Shown: positions 1 to 19,370 of the stretch, in pieces
How the letters are laid out: each line of letters starts with the position of its first letter
Numbering within the stretch: position 1 is the first letter of the stretch
Source: Branchiostoma floridae
Lineage: Eukaryota; Chordata; Leptocardii; Amphioxiformes; Branchiostomatidae
Reading direction: 5' to 3'
Assembly: GCF_000003815.2 (NCBI RefSeq)
Contig: NC_049995.1
Coordinates: forward strand, 9,557,506-9,621,505
DNA length: 64,000 nt
The notes under the pieces: model-generated
Told to the model about the DNA's origin: nothing
Databases searched by the model: none
Seen by the model: the letters and a program-made list of their open reading frames with translations, nothing else
Translations under genes and position numbers: made by a program

Positions 1-2043
1 TTGGAATAACTGGTAGACCACATTTGCACGTAACGCACAAGTTTTGTACAGTACATGTAAGTACGCAAGGTACGTAATATAGGAGTGTACGGTTTGATTC
101 ACTCACACAGGAAAGGATCACTTTTCAACTGTTATTCGTTTCATACGGCTTTTGTACGCGTTGTACGGCCTTTTAACGATTTGATCCAGCTTTCGACGTT
201 TCTTCTTTTACAATTTTTTTTTGCTGCAAAAAAACGAAAAGACTGTCGCTTCTAATTTGTCAAATATAAGCAAAAACAAGGCAGTAATAAACGTCAAAAG
301 CTCTATGAAAATGGCACAAACAACTTCGATTCTAGCAAATTCAAACCACTAGACACTGGCGACAAGCCAGAAAAGTCTCCAATTTCTCCCGTTCTTTCCA
401 CCAACGTGAACCCATTGCGCTATAACTGAAAACTTGGCCATTCTAAATCTTTCTCTACTCAATACATGTGGCTCAAGAATATCATGATACTGTGATACAC
501 TAAACGAATACTTGTTGGTAGCCATTGTAGAATCACCTTTATGTAGAGTCATTATTTCAGACTGTTACTTCTGAGACAGTCAATGAATAGAAGACAATCT
601 AAGAATAGGATATTTATGACAAAAAGAAACCATATAACGAACACGCTATGGTGTTATGTTAATTTTGCCCATCCAGCCAATTATTCTACCACGGACAGCA
701 ATTAACACTTTCTCTTGTCAGGTCCTCTTTTCTTGAGGAACGCGTCTGTCTCCTAAACTCTAATGCCATTGTCTTAGTCTCGGGAAGAAACCGTAGAATA
801 ATGGCTAAGACACAATGACGACCGTGGTAAGATTTAGTGTAATTATCACCTCTATTCAGTTATCGAACTCTATTATCACGTTGGTCTTTTGTGTTGTATA
901 ATTATCGCCGTGGGTTTTTTGTTTCACTTTGAAATGGAACTTGTACTTTTTGTGTCTGTTTTTGTGTGTGGTCGTCGTTGTTTCTAAGTGACAGATGCTC
1001 TGGTCAATAGATAGGGAAGCGTCGATGCAAAGTATCCAAAGCATTGAATCAATCGATCTTTACTGGAGAAATAAAAGCTCCTGAAAAGGACCTTATTTCA
1101 CTAGATGGTGGTCGCGCTCTGCATGATCTCGCTGTGAACTATATTTGATCCGTATAACTCTTGATTTATTTCATATAACAAGTTTTATTGCAAATTCTTG
1201 CCCGTGGGCTAATTGCAGGTAACATAAAAGATTCAAACAGTGTAAAATACAATATTACAAGTGTCTAATCTAGTCTAAAACTACTAAAAGCTAACTCTAG
1301 ATCCTGGGTTATTGGGTTCGACTCCTTTTTTGAAGACATATATGGAATATGACATTTGGAATGCAAAATTTCACAACAGAAGAAACTAGACTGATACACA
1401 GCACAGAAGAAAAGCGTATCCAGAGAAAAAGAACTCTAAAACAGACCAGAGTCAGCTTACAGATACTGAGTCAGCTTACAGATTACTTATAAGACTGCGC
1501 ACATAGCCAAAACTGTATGGCTGATATCAATTAGGGTTCTGAAAAGGTTAATACATGTACTGACCAAAGGAGGCTATATGTATAATCTTATATTTGGGAT
1601 ATCAAGCGAACTGTAAAGGTATGACTGAAACAACATCAAAACACACAAAGATTCGTTTTTATGCAATTCGTTGGGCGATCTGTCAAAAGTTAGGCTACAT
1701 CGCAGAGAGAGCACGAGCCACGACGAGAGCGCCGTCCTTGTGTTACTGTTAGTGTAAAATAACAAAACATCTCTGTCTAAGGTTCGACCGTTTACATCGG
1801 TAAGGCGGGGCTCTACGTTTTGGAGACAATCCCCGGGGGTCTGGGGATCATCCCGACGGTCTGGGGGTTATATCGGAGTTAATTGGTTTTACAGAAGTTC
1901 AGATGAACCTCGTTTATCATGTTAGAGTAATAGACGGACAGTGATAGATCGGATGCTTTGGAAGGAATTTGCATATCTAAGCAAAGATTACACACGTCAT
2001 AGATGTGCGTCGGTATTGATGACACACCCATTTGGTGCGTCTA
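1..2043. other. Gene-free AT-rich stretch
   Basis: No exon with convincing flanking splice sites or recognisable protein was found here. Open frames are short (for example 349-552 minus and 1574-1765 minus) and resemble no family I know. A GC-richer patch lies near 1795-1880. Nothing else can be supported. Confidence 0.5.
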
Positions 2044-2286
2044 ACCAAGGAGCTTTTATATACTGTAAATGCATTTAAGTTCGCGGAGATTTAATTTCGC
2101 GGTAGCGGGAAATGCACTTTTCGCGGTGGTTTTAATTTCGCGATAGCACCATATACTGTAGTCTCTTACTGTTATGGAAACATGTTCGCGGTGGTTTTAA
2201 ATTCGCGATGAAGCGGCGGCCGCGAAAACCGTAAACATTCATCCACCGCGAAAGTTTCTGCATTTACAGTATCAGAGCTCCTTGGT
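2044..2286. mobile_element. MITE with CCAAGGAGC termini and TTCGCGG internal repeats
   Basis: The ends are inverted: ACCAAGGAGCT followed by TACTGTAAATGCA on the left, and the reverse complement of both blocks on the right. The interior carries several TTCGCGG / CGCGAA motifs, also in inverted arrangement. No coding capacity. A decayed relative is visible around 6825-6930, and the same terminal motif recurs at 8122-8156 and near 16284. No clear target-site duplication was found. Confidence 0.65.
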
Positions 2287-2689
2287 CCATATAATGTCCT
2301 TGCTTGGTCTAACGTTCGAAAGTTTTGTCATGGCGTTATCATATCACCTTGCTTGAATAACTGCCATATGGCGTATCTTATTACCATTTGAACAATTCTA
2401 ATACAGTGATAGACTTCATCATAATATATATCATTAGCAAGGAGGTTGTCCTTTATCTCCCTCTTTCCATCTCATATATCTACCTAAACAGACAACTAAC
2501 AATTCAAAGCCAAAAGACAGCTAGCACGAAATTCTGCCACTTTTTGTACATAGGGTAAGAAAAAGTTGCAATATAAAACATAAGAAACAGAGAATAATTT
2601 TTCTTCAGCAATGCATATACAATAAGAACACGGCTTTCTTGTGTTATTCTTTGTCAAATTCTGAAAAGAAAATGACTAATACAGACCCC

Positions 2690-2870
2690 TAAATACCGCC
2701 AGGGGGCCAAAACCTGCCAAAGTTCCGCTGCAGTACCAAAACATATCGCTAGGAGACCTTTAATCCAAGGTCTTATGAAGACCACATAGCAAATATCAAT
2801 TTAAACAATGTATTCAGGCGCTCTCTAGTTACCATGTGGACAGAAAAAAAACGTTTAATAAAGTAAACAT
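2690..2870 (+). repeat. Dispersed repeat fragment (GCTGCAGTACC family)
   Basis: It contains the order CCAGGGGGCC, GCTGCAGTACC, GCTAGGAGACC, then a CTCTAGTTACCATGTGGACAG end. A similar order occurs at 3235-3425 and in the 3' half of the larger insert at 52100-53168, so these are diverged members of one dispersed family. The class (LINE 3' end or other) cannot be decided by eye. Confidence 0.5.
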
Positions 2871-3234
2871 ACAGTCACTTTAATTAATACCGCTGTTTCA
2901 CGGTACAAAACATTTATGATATGACAGCGATATGTACAACGAAACGAAGATAATGCTATCTAATATTACATCAAGTAGTAATTGTTCATGAACTGCAGAG
3001 CTGTGTAGAGGGGTTAGTATCTACACTGACATTGTCGTATAATACAGTACCAAGTTCAGTTGCAAGGTGGCGCACTTGTCCAAAATGATGATAACCATTG
3101 GATACGAGCCTTCAGAATGGGTATTTTAGCTATTAGAACACATTGACTTGTTATGAAATTCAGCAGAAACTCGGCACAATATTGCAGCAAACCAATCTTC
3201 TATTTCAACATTTTTTTTTTTAAATTCTAACAAA

Positions 3235-3369
3235 TATAAGAAGAGCCGCTACAGTACCATAATAGGTTGCTAGGAGATCTCATCATTCTGAGGTCTCATC
3301 AGGACCTATGTACAAATCAAATATCAAGACAATTCATCAATGTCTTCTCGAGTTTTCATGTTAACCAAT

Positions 3370-3406
<37 letters not shown>

Positions 3407-3425
3407 ACATTTTGGCGAAGGTAAA
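3235..3425 (+). repeat. Second fragment of the same family, ending in (CA)n
   Basis: Related to 2690-2870, with GCTACAGTACC and GCTAGGAGATC in the same order. The pure CA run at about 3372-3404 sits where the copy ending at 53168 has a GACA/CACA tract. It is followed by ATAAC and a short terminal motif ending GGCGAAGGTAA. The microsatellite is therefore probably the tail of the repeat and not an independent locus. Confidence 0.55.
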
Positions 3426-3429
3426 AACC

Positions 3430-5864
3430 ATAAGGGGAAAAGGCATCACTTTCTAATTACTGTGACCCATATGTAAAACAGTAACTGGAAACTATGATCT
3501 GAAAGCCGGTCCTGCAAGATGAGGGGGCAACGGACTCTAAGCTAAATTAATATGGCGAGGAATTCAAACTTCAACAGCTACATTAAATGAAAAAAGAGAG
3601 TGAGAAACAGTAAGCTTTCGCTTCTAGTATTTTAAAGGACGAGATTTGTAATAAAATGTACCTTAAATTTCTTTTAACGAGTAAAAGAACAGACTTAAGA
3701 CAATATACCCGTCTACCTTGGGGCAAAAGGTAAAGAGCTAGAGTAGCATGGCATAGTTGGTGCGATTTCCCTTCCGTAAAAAGCCAACAGAATTTTACAA
3801 AATGTAGGTTCACTTGTTTTAGACAATGCCTAAGGCCAGAGATAGAGATTGTGGCGAATGTGCAAAGCTATAATGATAGTAGTCTTTGTTGTCTAGTCAT
3901 ACATGTGTAGAAGTAGTCATAAAGTTCACATGGTGACATTGAGAATACTTTCAATTCTAATCTAAAACATGGGTTCTATACTACTCTAGGTTGGGCTTCT
4001 TTCTGGGCCTCTAAATGAAATGTGCTTGTATAACTAAGTATGTTCAAACGCATTAGAATTTTTTTCATTAGTTGATATAGGTGTAAAGAGAGAAAACATT
4101 ATTATGATGCGATTTCAAAGAATTTTGTCTACATATTAACTACATTAGAAATGCATGTAACACCAAAATAGATGGCCAATTGATATGATCAAAACAATAC
4201 GTTTGATTGATAGCAGGTTGATCTCTACAGACTAGTAAGGCAGGTTGGGACATCCTGGGGGCGTGGCTTCAGACAACTTTCACATAGACTTTCTTTGGTA
4301 AAGATAATTTGTTACCTAACAGACAACCTTCAAGACATGCGCTAACATTCAGGGGTCGAATACTTCAATACCGACACTTGAAGGAGTACGTTCTTATTTG
4401 GGAGGGTGTAAGGAGCTATCAAGAACGGAATCTAAAGAGGTATCCATATTTCTAGGTATGTCTGTTAGTATTTTAACTTTTCTATTCTGTAGCATACCAT
4501 ATATGCTGTTACATGTACAGTACCATGTTCAGAGCACAACACTTCGAAATCTAGAAATGATTCATGAAAATGGTTTTAGCACTGCATCTAGATTCTAGTT
4601 TTGCTTTTCTTCTTTCAGTGTTCTAATTCATAATTGTGATCTGTATGTATTTTCAAGCACGTGCTCTAAGCATAATTAACGTAAGATTGTAAACAAAATT
4701 TTTAGTACACAGATTTATCTGACGTTTCTTAACACATTACCGGGAGTGTCTTCTTCTTTATGACGTCTTATCTTAATTGTCTTTCTTTTTTCTAAGACGT
4801 TTACGACATTCCCCACTCTGTACCTTAGAACGATGACCTGGTTCAGACAACTACAAGTCATACTAATCGCATCTTACGTGCTTTCACCTTAAAGACAGTC
4901 AGAATTTCTTAGTCTAACTTTCTTTACAAAGCGAAGACGTTTGCGGGAAAGCCTTACTTGATATATATGATTGCAACTTTGTTGGCGGAGAAGATTCTCA
5001 TGTATGGCTATTCTTAGTAGGTCGAGGACAGTGTATAGCCTTGCTTCAGATTTCGACAGACCCCTTTAAAAGCATATCAACCTATGAAGGATTAACCCTA
5101 AAAAAGTCATCTGGTGTTGAAAAAGTTTCTTAAAGGTTCACAATGTGACATCAGCACAATATTGAACATTGATTTTTATACCATTTCTTGACATAGTAAG
5201 TAAGATCAGTACTATAGAATTGCATACCAATATTTGGGACGAAGGTTACAACATGATTGCATTATACCAACTGTGATGTTTTAAACCATTGCATAGTGTG
5301 TTGTTGTTTAGAACAGAGGGGTGTAGTTTGAGATGGTTTCCAAAACTCAGCTCACCTTATATGGTTCATAAACACCAGAAATATGACACAATTATGCAAA
5401 TATGCTGTAAAAGTTATTGTATATGTCATCTACATGGAGATTTTGTTCAAGTTCTGGACCCAAATATTACATAATAGACCTCAAATGGACAGTGTAATAG
5501 TATACTTTTGCTACGTCAAATTTCCTAAAAACTTTCTCTTTTTCTCAGTCGTGATTATTTTTCCAACGCATTGTCTTACGATTTGCCACAAGATTTTTAC
5601 AGTATCGTTTTGAAGGTAACATTCTTAGGGCTACATTTCTTAAAGAAAACGTAGTTATAGTTACAAAGTCCTGCATTCCATTTTGCAATATGTATTGAGA
5701 GAAGTTTTCTTTTTGGTTGCATTTTATGTGTGGGTTTGGAATTAGGGTTAGTCATAATTGTTTACGCAGGATAAACATAAGGAATGTAGTTTGTCGTCTC
5801 GAGATAATTGGCACTGAGGTCTCTTACTTGTCTGAGAGTTCAAAGGTCAATCTCTGTGTTACAG
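3430..5864. other. No gene recognised
   Basis: AT-rich sequence with only short open frames. No splice-bounded coding block, RNA gene or strong repeat was identified. Confidence 0.45.
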
Positions 5865-6280
5865 ACAACAGTGGCAGGGGTTAGAGTTGCGTTGCGTTGC
5901 GTGGTGAAAGGGCTCACAATAGAAACTAGTACCACTTAGAAATATTGAGAACCCTCCTTTTTCTTGAAAATTTTGACCCCATTTGAAGGCTTTTTGGATA
6001 AAAAGAACAGGTAGGGTCTAAGTTTTCCCATTTTGGGTTAAAATTCCTTTCAGTTTAGTTGGCGTAAGGAGATGTCTGAGTTGTTGGGTTCTGCGGATGG
6101 ATACAGGAGAAAACTGGGTCAAAGGTGACGTTTCTTCAATGTCATTATATGTCTTATGCAGCGTTCTTGAATAGAGCTAGCTTTGGGCTTTTCTCGCAGT
6201 TTGAATAGTGATAAAGTAGACCCCTGTAACTTTCTACTGAAGATTTTTTTTGAGATCCAAATTTGTGTATACTAAGGTTT
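5865..6280 (+). repeat. Dispersed repeat, copy 1 (pair with 23925-24310)
   Basis: It shares an ordered series of blocks with 23925-24310 on the same strand: AGAGTTGCGTTGCG, TCTTGAAAATTTTG, ACAGGTAGGG, GGGTCAAAGGTGA, and a final CTTTCTACTGAAGA-type block. Identity is moderate. No protein-coding frame is preserved, so this is an old interspersed element of unknown class. Confidence 0.55.
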
Positions 6281-6289
6281 TAAATGCGG

Positions 6290-8121
6290 TCTTGCTTTAA
6301 TTTTTCCTATACTAGGTTCTAAATGGGTAAGTCTAACTCTGATATTTGCCCCGAACACTTAGGCCATACCATATTAATCATATGGATGACAAACTCTGGG
6401 CACCCAAAAACTGATGCGAGCGTGCGAAGAAAAAAGTAGTACAAATAAAGAAAAGTTGCCTTCCTTATAAATCTAAGTGGACACGCTGTAAGGGACTGCA
6501 TTTCATAATTTCACCTCTGCAAACTGCCAGTCGGAAACCACTTACTGGTTACTCGACAAGGATGTTACAAACGGACAGAAAAGTCTACTTTTGACTTTGA
6601 CCTGTCACTGATGATCGAACCGAATCTTTCCTCTATATACCTAACACAGTACTACATTTCTACCATGGTGTTATACAGTAGGTCGTATGGAGAAATGCGA
6701 ACTAAAGAAACGGATAGGAAAGTATTCGTGTGTCTTCATTATAGCAAGTACCAGAAACATTTCCTCCTTATAATACTGTTACAATCTATAGTATGTTCAT
6801 GTAGTGAGAAAGAGCTACCGTATCTATAGGCGGCGCAAGCAGAAGTAAAATGTTTGCGGTAGTTTTCAGTGATGCGGCCATGCACCGCCAACATGAAAGC
6901 ACAACGAACGTTTCTGCATTTACCTTACCAGGTCTCATAGTGAACAGCGACTCGAATAGCCTTTTATATTGTGTATACACTGGAATGTGAAGCAAAGGTA
7001 ACGCAAAAAACTCGTGAAAGCAAACAGAAACGTTGTGGTGGTTCTATGGCATTACAACGGCTTAAGTTAAGTCCCTACAACCTTTTAGTGTAATTCAGAT
7101 ATTCAGTTGTGACTTGGACTATTGTCCAACGCTGTCTGACCTGCTTAGACATCCTTTGTAACAAGACAAGAGAGCTTGTCCGTATGGCGCCATGAGTGCT
7201 AGAAGTGTGAATTGAACTAAAGAATACTTGTATTACAAATAATAGTATACCAAATATTACCTCCATAATCCATAGTTCGAGTCATCCTGTCACTCATAGT
7301 AATACTAGATACCATAGTTTATGGATCATTTGTAAATGTTTTGCTTGATTGGTATACTTACTGATATATTCGAAAGATTATGCCTTTTATGATGATGTTA
7401 TCATAAGTATATAAGTATGATACGAGGGTTTTGTTAAAGCTTGCAACTCCTTCATATTATGGTATTTCTTTTACCTTTAGAATGCATGTGGTAATTATGT
7501 CAACATTTCCTTGGAGAAATTTCAAATATTTAGTATATCAGCACAATGGCCTCTGTGTCAATGTAGAAATACAAAACGCATGCAGCCACTCTCATTGGTT
7601 AAACAGTTAATTGCATTTCCTTCGCATTGGCTGAAGTGCTAATTGTGATGGACAGTCAGGATCGGTCTATTCCTTCGCAAGTTAAAATGACATTTCTATC
7701 CTTAACCACGTTTTACAAAGTTGCATGGTTTAAAATATCTTTTTTTTTTCATTTTTGCTATTTGAGGTAGTAAGAAAACAATCTCATTAGTACGTCGATG
7801 AAATTAAGGCGGTTGTTTCACTGAAGCTGCGACACTTGACGGCGTTGCCGCCGCCGAGCGATTTGACAGAGCGCTCGAAGAATGTCATCGATAAAAACCG
7901 AATCTTTTTACGCATTGTATGTTTTGTCGTCTTTCTAGTCATACTTGTACGTTTTCAAGACATTCTCATTATGAAGTTAAGGGTATTAACACATATAGAA
8001 TTTAAGACACTGCGACAACGCTAACGTTTTAACGTACCACATCTTCAGCGAGAAACCCACTCTGGACATCCAGATACGTGTAATGGAATCCACGACGCAA
8101 AAGTTACTCAACTTTATCAAG
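6290..8121. other. Upstream region of PRDM14, no gene recognised
   Basis: Contains a decayed MITE relative (about 6825-6930) and otherwise AT-rich sequence. Inverted CCAAT-like motifs (CATTGGTTAAAC, GCATTGGCTGAAG) occur near 7595-7640. A non-coding first exon or promoter of the downstream gene may lie here but could not be delimited. Confidence 0.4.
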
Positions 8122-8156
8122 CCAAGGAGGTTGAACCTTTTTTTCAACCTCCTTGG
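8122..8156. repeat. Perfect short hairpin just upstream of PRDM14 start
   Basis: CCAAGGAGGTTGAA and its exact reverse complement flank a seven-base CCTTTTT spacer. The arms start with the same CCAAGG motif as the MITE at 2044-2286, so this is probably the minimal remnant of such an element. It lies about 115 bp 5' of the ATG and might be in the 5' UTR or promoter. Confidence 0.7.
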
Positions 8157-8271
8157 TCAAACTTGCTGCGCTGCTTGAGCAACTTTGTATTAAACAAATC
8201 ATTGGTGTTTTCAATTTCTTTATGGGTGAATTTTTTTTCAACAGATAAATAGAGCACAGCGTTAAAAAAAG

Positions 8272-14815
<6,544 letters not shown>

Positions 14816-17550
14816 ATCTGAAAGAACTTTTTTGCTAGAATGCAGTTTATGAATATCACGCCTATCAACGCATCCGCAAGTCAAATGTGAATGTGGCCCC
14901 TGATAATAAGTCACAATTGCCAAATTTCACAAAGACCATACTTTTGCATGTCATGTCCAGATATATACGACTACCGTCGGTTGGTCTGTACGTGAAACAC
15001 GAAGACTTGTTTTGTTCATGTCTATGGGGCTTTCACCTTTGACCTCCGCATGCGCAGTTGGATACTTGCACTGGCCTTTACATGCATTCAAACGACAAAA
15101 GTATGTTCGTTAAAGAAAAATGCTAGACTTGATTTGCTCGGGCTCTACGTAAAGAATCAAAAGATTCAAATGCCATTCGTTGGTGTAACGCCTTCAATGC
15201 TGTTGCCGTATGTGGCACATTTGAATCAATAGTATACAGTGTGTAGATATTCACTGAGAAATCCGTGTGAATAGTAAAACTGACTCTTAATTTTTACATG
15301 TCTCCGAGGATAGATACTGACATCATATCTGGCATCACTGGATTTTTTCAACCGGGGAAAAATTTATCAACGAAACATTGCGTTTTGTAATATAGAAAGC
15401 AGTTTTCCAAGAAGAGCTAAAACTGAAAGTAAAAGAGGAAAACAAGAGGGGAAAAGTTGAAGAAGAGTAAATTTTATCTCGTGAATAGTTTGAAGACTGG
15501 ACTTTGTACCATTTTGTGCCATTATTAAGACGCCAAGAACATCTCAGGGAATTTTGTATAATTTTGACGGCCATAAAATTAATCTTAGGCGCTCCGCACT
15601 TCAGACATTTTTAAGGGAAACGTTTTTCGTATTAAACAAGAAGCTACACGGTTGGATCTGTTGCATTGATACAAATTTGGCACTAGTGCGCAGTTACATA
15701 ACAAATTTACTAATAAATCTTTAATTTAAAACAGACAATGGCTATGGCTATGAGTCATATTGGTTTTATGATGTATAATTCTGTTCGAAAACAGGCCCAA
15801 ATCAAAACTAGCCAATGAAAACTGGTTAACGCACATTATCAATTAGAAGGGTGAAACCAAATGCTCTTAGGGAGAAAAAATTATTATTTTGTAACAATGC
15901 CCCCCCCCCCCATCCCAAATGTATGGTTTGGTCATACAAAATGGCATCGGACGTACTGTATGTATCTATTTATAGAATTGAACGTTACCTCGATGGTGTG
16001 ATGATGTACATATGCAAATGAAGTTTATTCATGGATTTGCTACCAATGTTGTGAAACTTAACGATTTTCAAAAAGTTTTCTGTGATATCCGTAAAAGGAA
16101 GTGTTCATTGGAAAGGGACACTATTGAAGAACGGTCTGTGTCTTTTTGGGGAATGTTGAGAACTGTGATTATGTTTGGACCAATCAGCGTGCTTTATTGA
16201 CAGGGTCTATGTTCTGATTGGTTAGGTTATAAGTATCCCCATATATGGAACATTTTATATTGTTATTTACTTTGTACTTGACCAAGGAGCTTGACTTGAC
16301 CAACTATGGTTGTTGTTTTTGTACCTCTATTTATACAAAATGTGTCATTTAAATTCAGAATGGTGTTTATATTGTCCGTAACGTATTCCGCGTTTTTTAT
16401 GGAAAAATTCTGAGTTTTATGAAAAAGCAAATAGACAGTCTGTCGGTTCTGTATTGGAAGATTGGTATTGTGATTTTAAGCATTTCATAAAGTTTTAGAC
16501 CTACAGTCGCTGGGTAGACGACTTATACTTGATTTGACTAATGAGAGTGATGCTCCAAAACTGCTTGTTTACAACTGACGTCGAATTTTCGTATGGAGGA
16601 AGCTAAGAAAGGTGATGAAAAATCTGTGTTACAAAATGATTTAGGTTTATAAAGATAAGCAAATGTTTCAACCACCGTATAGAGACTATGAATACGATGT
16701 AGAAGTCAAGGTTTCATAATAACCGTTTTGCCGATTGACAATCATGTTGTAAAGTGTAAAACATGTATATGTACTGTGAGATATCGGATTGTTTATATAC
16801 AGTGTTTTTATACCGTTTTTGTTTTGTGTTTGTTTCATTGGTTATATGCATGGAAATTTAACAGAGATGGTGAAACACAGTATAAAGAGATAAACTGAAA
16901 GTAAACTCCAACTAAAAAACTGAAATCGATGGAATTTTCGACTGGATCGCTTCAGCTGTTCTGGTCACGTGACATTCTGTACATGTGACGTCGGCAAGAT
17001 GTCGGAACGGGGGACGGTACCGACTTTTAAAACATTTGACCCATTTGTGACGTCATAGTTGCAGAATGTCACGTGACAGCCTGATCGATTCAGTATAAAG
17101 TTCAGGGGAGTCCAATTTTTGATTTGGATAACAGCTTATCTCTTCATAATACAATACAGTTAATATTGTTTAGTTGTTGGCTAGAGAGGTCAACATACAT
17201 GTAGTTACAATGTAATATATAATTGTTTCTACATCGTTGATTCTTACGGTCAAATTCTGTACAGAAGTACCACCCATAAGACCCCTAAAATATGATTTGT
17301 ATGGTCAATATAGATCTAGACAGGATTCTTAATGCTTGTGTCAATGGAAAAAGTATCTCTAAGCAGGGAGGTCCTTGCTCTAGAGGACCACAAAAAAGTG
17401 TTCGTAATGGTCTTCTATCGAGGCGGTCACTTGTACAGGTTTGACTGTATTTGACAGCGATAGGACTTTATTTTGCTTACTAAATGTGACAATCAATGAA
17501 TGTTTTTTAAATGTCAATGTTACATGTGTACATGGAAAATCAAGAATAAA
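14816..17550 (+). other. PRDM14: Probable long 3' UTR of PRDM14
   Basis: No new coding block follows the stop codon until the transposon nest at 17605. The first good AATAAA followed by a GT-rich stretch is at 17545-17550. The interval holds a poly-C run near 15901 and an inverted repeat at about 16949-17093, whose arms both contain GTCACGTGAC and flank a TGACGTCA site. The UTR extent is inferred; no transcript evidence is available. Confidence 0.4.
17545..17550 (+). terminator. Candidate polyadenylation signal AATAAA
   Basis: The canonical hexamer is followed within 25 bp by TGTGTTGTC, a GT-rich downstream element. It is a candidate 3' end for PRDM14, 2.7 kb after the stop codon. Confidence 0.4.
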
Positions 17551-17640
17551 ATGCTAAAATGTTACAATGTGTTGTCATTCTTTGTAAACATTGTGCCAGG
17601 TAGATAACGCAAGTTCACCTTTATCTGCGGGGTGACCCTT

Positions 17641-19370
17641 TTTTTTTTATTTATTTTTTACTCAATGGTCACCACGTAACAAGGCCTGAAGGCCACCCAA
17701 TGTTACGGGTTACGTGATTGGAACTGTAACAGCAACTCCGCGGCCCTAGGTCAGAAACATCATGATTGAGACCAGCCAAATTGCTCACTATGAGTGAGGA
17801 CTAACTGACCTAATAGGCGAAGCAGGGGTTACGTCAGGGCTGCTCGGGAGATTCCCTACCCCTATTTTGGCCGGAATGGTTTGATCCGCTCGGGTGGATG
17901 TTCGCACATGTGGCGGGTTCTTTAACGTGCATAGGCACCCCGACCAATCGAATGGGGACATCCCTCGCGAATGTGCACACTCCTCTAGAAAAGAGGACAC
18001 TCCTCGACTTTCAAGGGGACGCTCCTCTGGGCAAGGGGATGTTCCTCCCTCAATTAGGGGACGCTCCTCCGGAAATGGTATGTTTACCGGGCATAGGGGA
18101 CGTCCCTCCAACACCCCCGCCGGCCCGTGGAATCGGCCGAAAACCCGACAAATCCCTTTCTAGTTCATCTAAATCACAACATCCAAAACTTTAACCCCGT
18201 CAGTGCTCTCGACAAACATGACACCTCGCCAGGTAATGATAGTTTTTGATTAAAAATTGAGGCATGTTGGAAATAAAGCTGACCGCCGGCAGAACATCAC
18301 TTCTCTTCAGTGTTTTAATGGCGGCGTATCGCACGCCCGACAAGCACAACATCGAGTTTTAGCCTAAATATCCGCGTGCTTGTCGAGTTTTAAGGCCTCC
18401 CTCCCTAACACACGTACATGGGAGAAGTTTCTAACACGATGTCAGACCAAGGACGTTATATCAGACGTAGTTATTCGGGATTTTTTGTACAACTCGGCTA
18501 CATGGCCCGATACCGATCCGTGTGCTTGTCGAGACAGGCTTCCCTCCCCAGCACACGTACGGGCGCCCGGTTCTCTGTCACGGTAAACCGTAGTTATCGA
18601 GCGTTTCCAGTACACCGTGGCCTTTTTACAGGCCATAACAGATAACTACGTCTGACATCGTTTCAGAAACTTCTCCCATGTACGTGTGTTAGGGAGGGAG
18701 GCCTTAAAACTCGACAAGCACGCGGATATTTAGGCTAAAACTCGATGTTGTGCTTGCCGGGCGTGCGATACGCCGCCATTTTAACACACTGAAGAGAAGT
18801 GATGTTCTGCCGGCGGTCAGCTTTATTTCCAACATGCCTCAATTTTTAGTAAAAAACTATCATTACCTGGCGAGGTATGACGTTTGTCGAGAGCACTGAC
18901 GGGGTTAAAGTTTTGGATGTTGTGATTTAGATGAACTAGAAAGGGATTTGTCGGGTTTTCGGCCGATTCCACGGGCCGGCGGGGGTGTTGGAGGGACGTC
19001 CCCTATGCCCGGTAAACATACCATTTCCGGAGGAGCGTCCCCTAATTGAGGGAGGAACATCCCCTTGCCCAGAGGAGCGCCCCCTTGAAAGTCGAGGAGT
19101 GTCCTCTTTTCTAGAGGAGTGTGCACATTCGCGAGGGATGTCCCCATTCGATTGGTCGGGGTGATAGGGTATGGCTCTCCCCATACACGGGACCTCCATT
19201 TAACGTCCTATCCGAGGGACGACTCATTTTTCACTTGAGTAAAGTGAGGAAAGTCGTGTAAAGTGCCTTTCCCAAGGGCACAAGACCGGCAACACGGCAG
19301 GCGGATTCGAACCGGCGACCTCTCGGTCACGGGCCGAATACACTACCACTGTGCTACAAGGCCCCACCTA
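17641..19370 (-). mobile_element. tRNA-derived SINE, minus strand, split by a foldback element
   Basis: Read on the minus strand from 19370: a tRNA-like head with B box GGTTCGAATCC, then the body CTTTCC..CAAGGGCAC and AACGTCC..AATGGAGGT, ending in an A-rich tail at about 17641-17662. A T-rich end, loss of coding and the tRNA promoter boxes identify a SINE. It is interrupted at 17936-19163. A TGACC/CCACC junction suggests a short target duplication in the host MITE. A second SINE with a closely similar body lies at 31721 on the plus strand. Confidence 0.75.
17936..19163. mobile_element. Foldback transposon with 0.5 kb inverted arms and 5-bp ATAGG target duplication
   Basis: The left arm, about 17936-18475, is nearly the exact reverse complement of 18640-19163, with a spacer of about 165 bp. 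The termini are CACCCCGACCAATCG and its complement. ATAGG is present directly outside both ends (17931-17935 and 19164-19168), as expected for a 5-bp target-site duplication. The arms carry degenerate subrepeats of the GGGGACGCTCCTC type. The proteins predicted from the arms are mirror copies of low-complexity sequence, not real genes. The superfamily is unknown. Confidence 0.85.

Noticed and set aside
349-552. Minus-strand 67-residue frame (MATNKYSFSVSQYHDIL..)
   Set aside because: No homology recognised, no convincing splice sites and no neighbours; not enough to call an exon.
3372-3404. (CA)n as an independent microsatellite locus
   Set aside because: It sits at the same place as the CACA tract at the end of the related repeat at 52099-53168, so it is better treated as part of that repeat.
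17788-19199. Four overlapping frames with similar protein sequence on both strands
   Set aside because: They are mirror images from the two arms of the foldback element, low-complexity Pro/Gly/Arg-rich, with no known domain.
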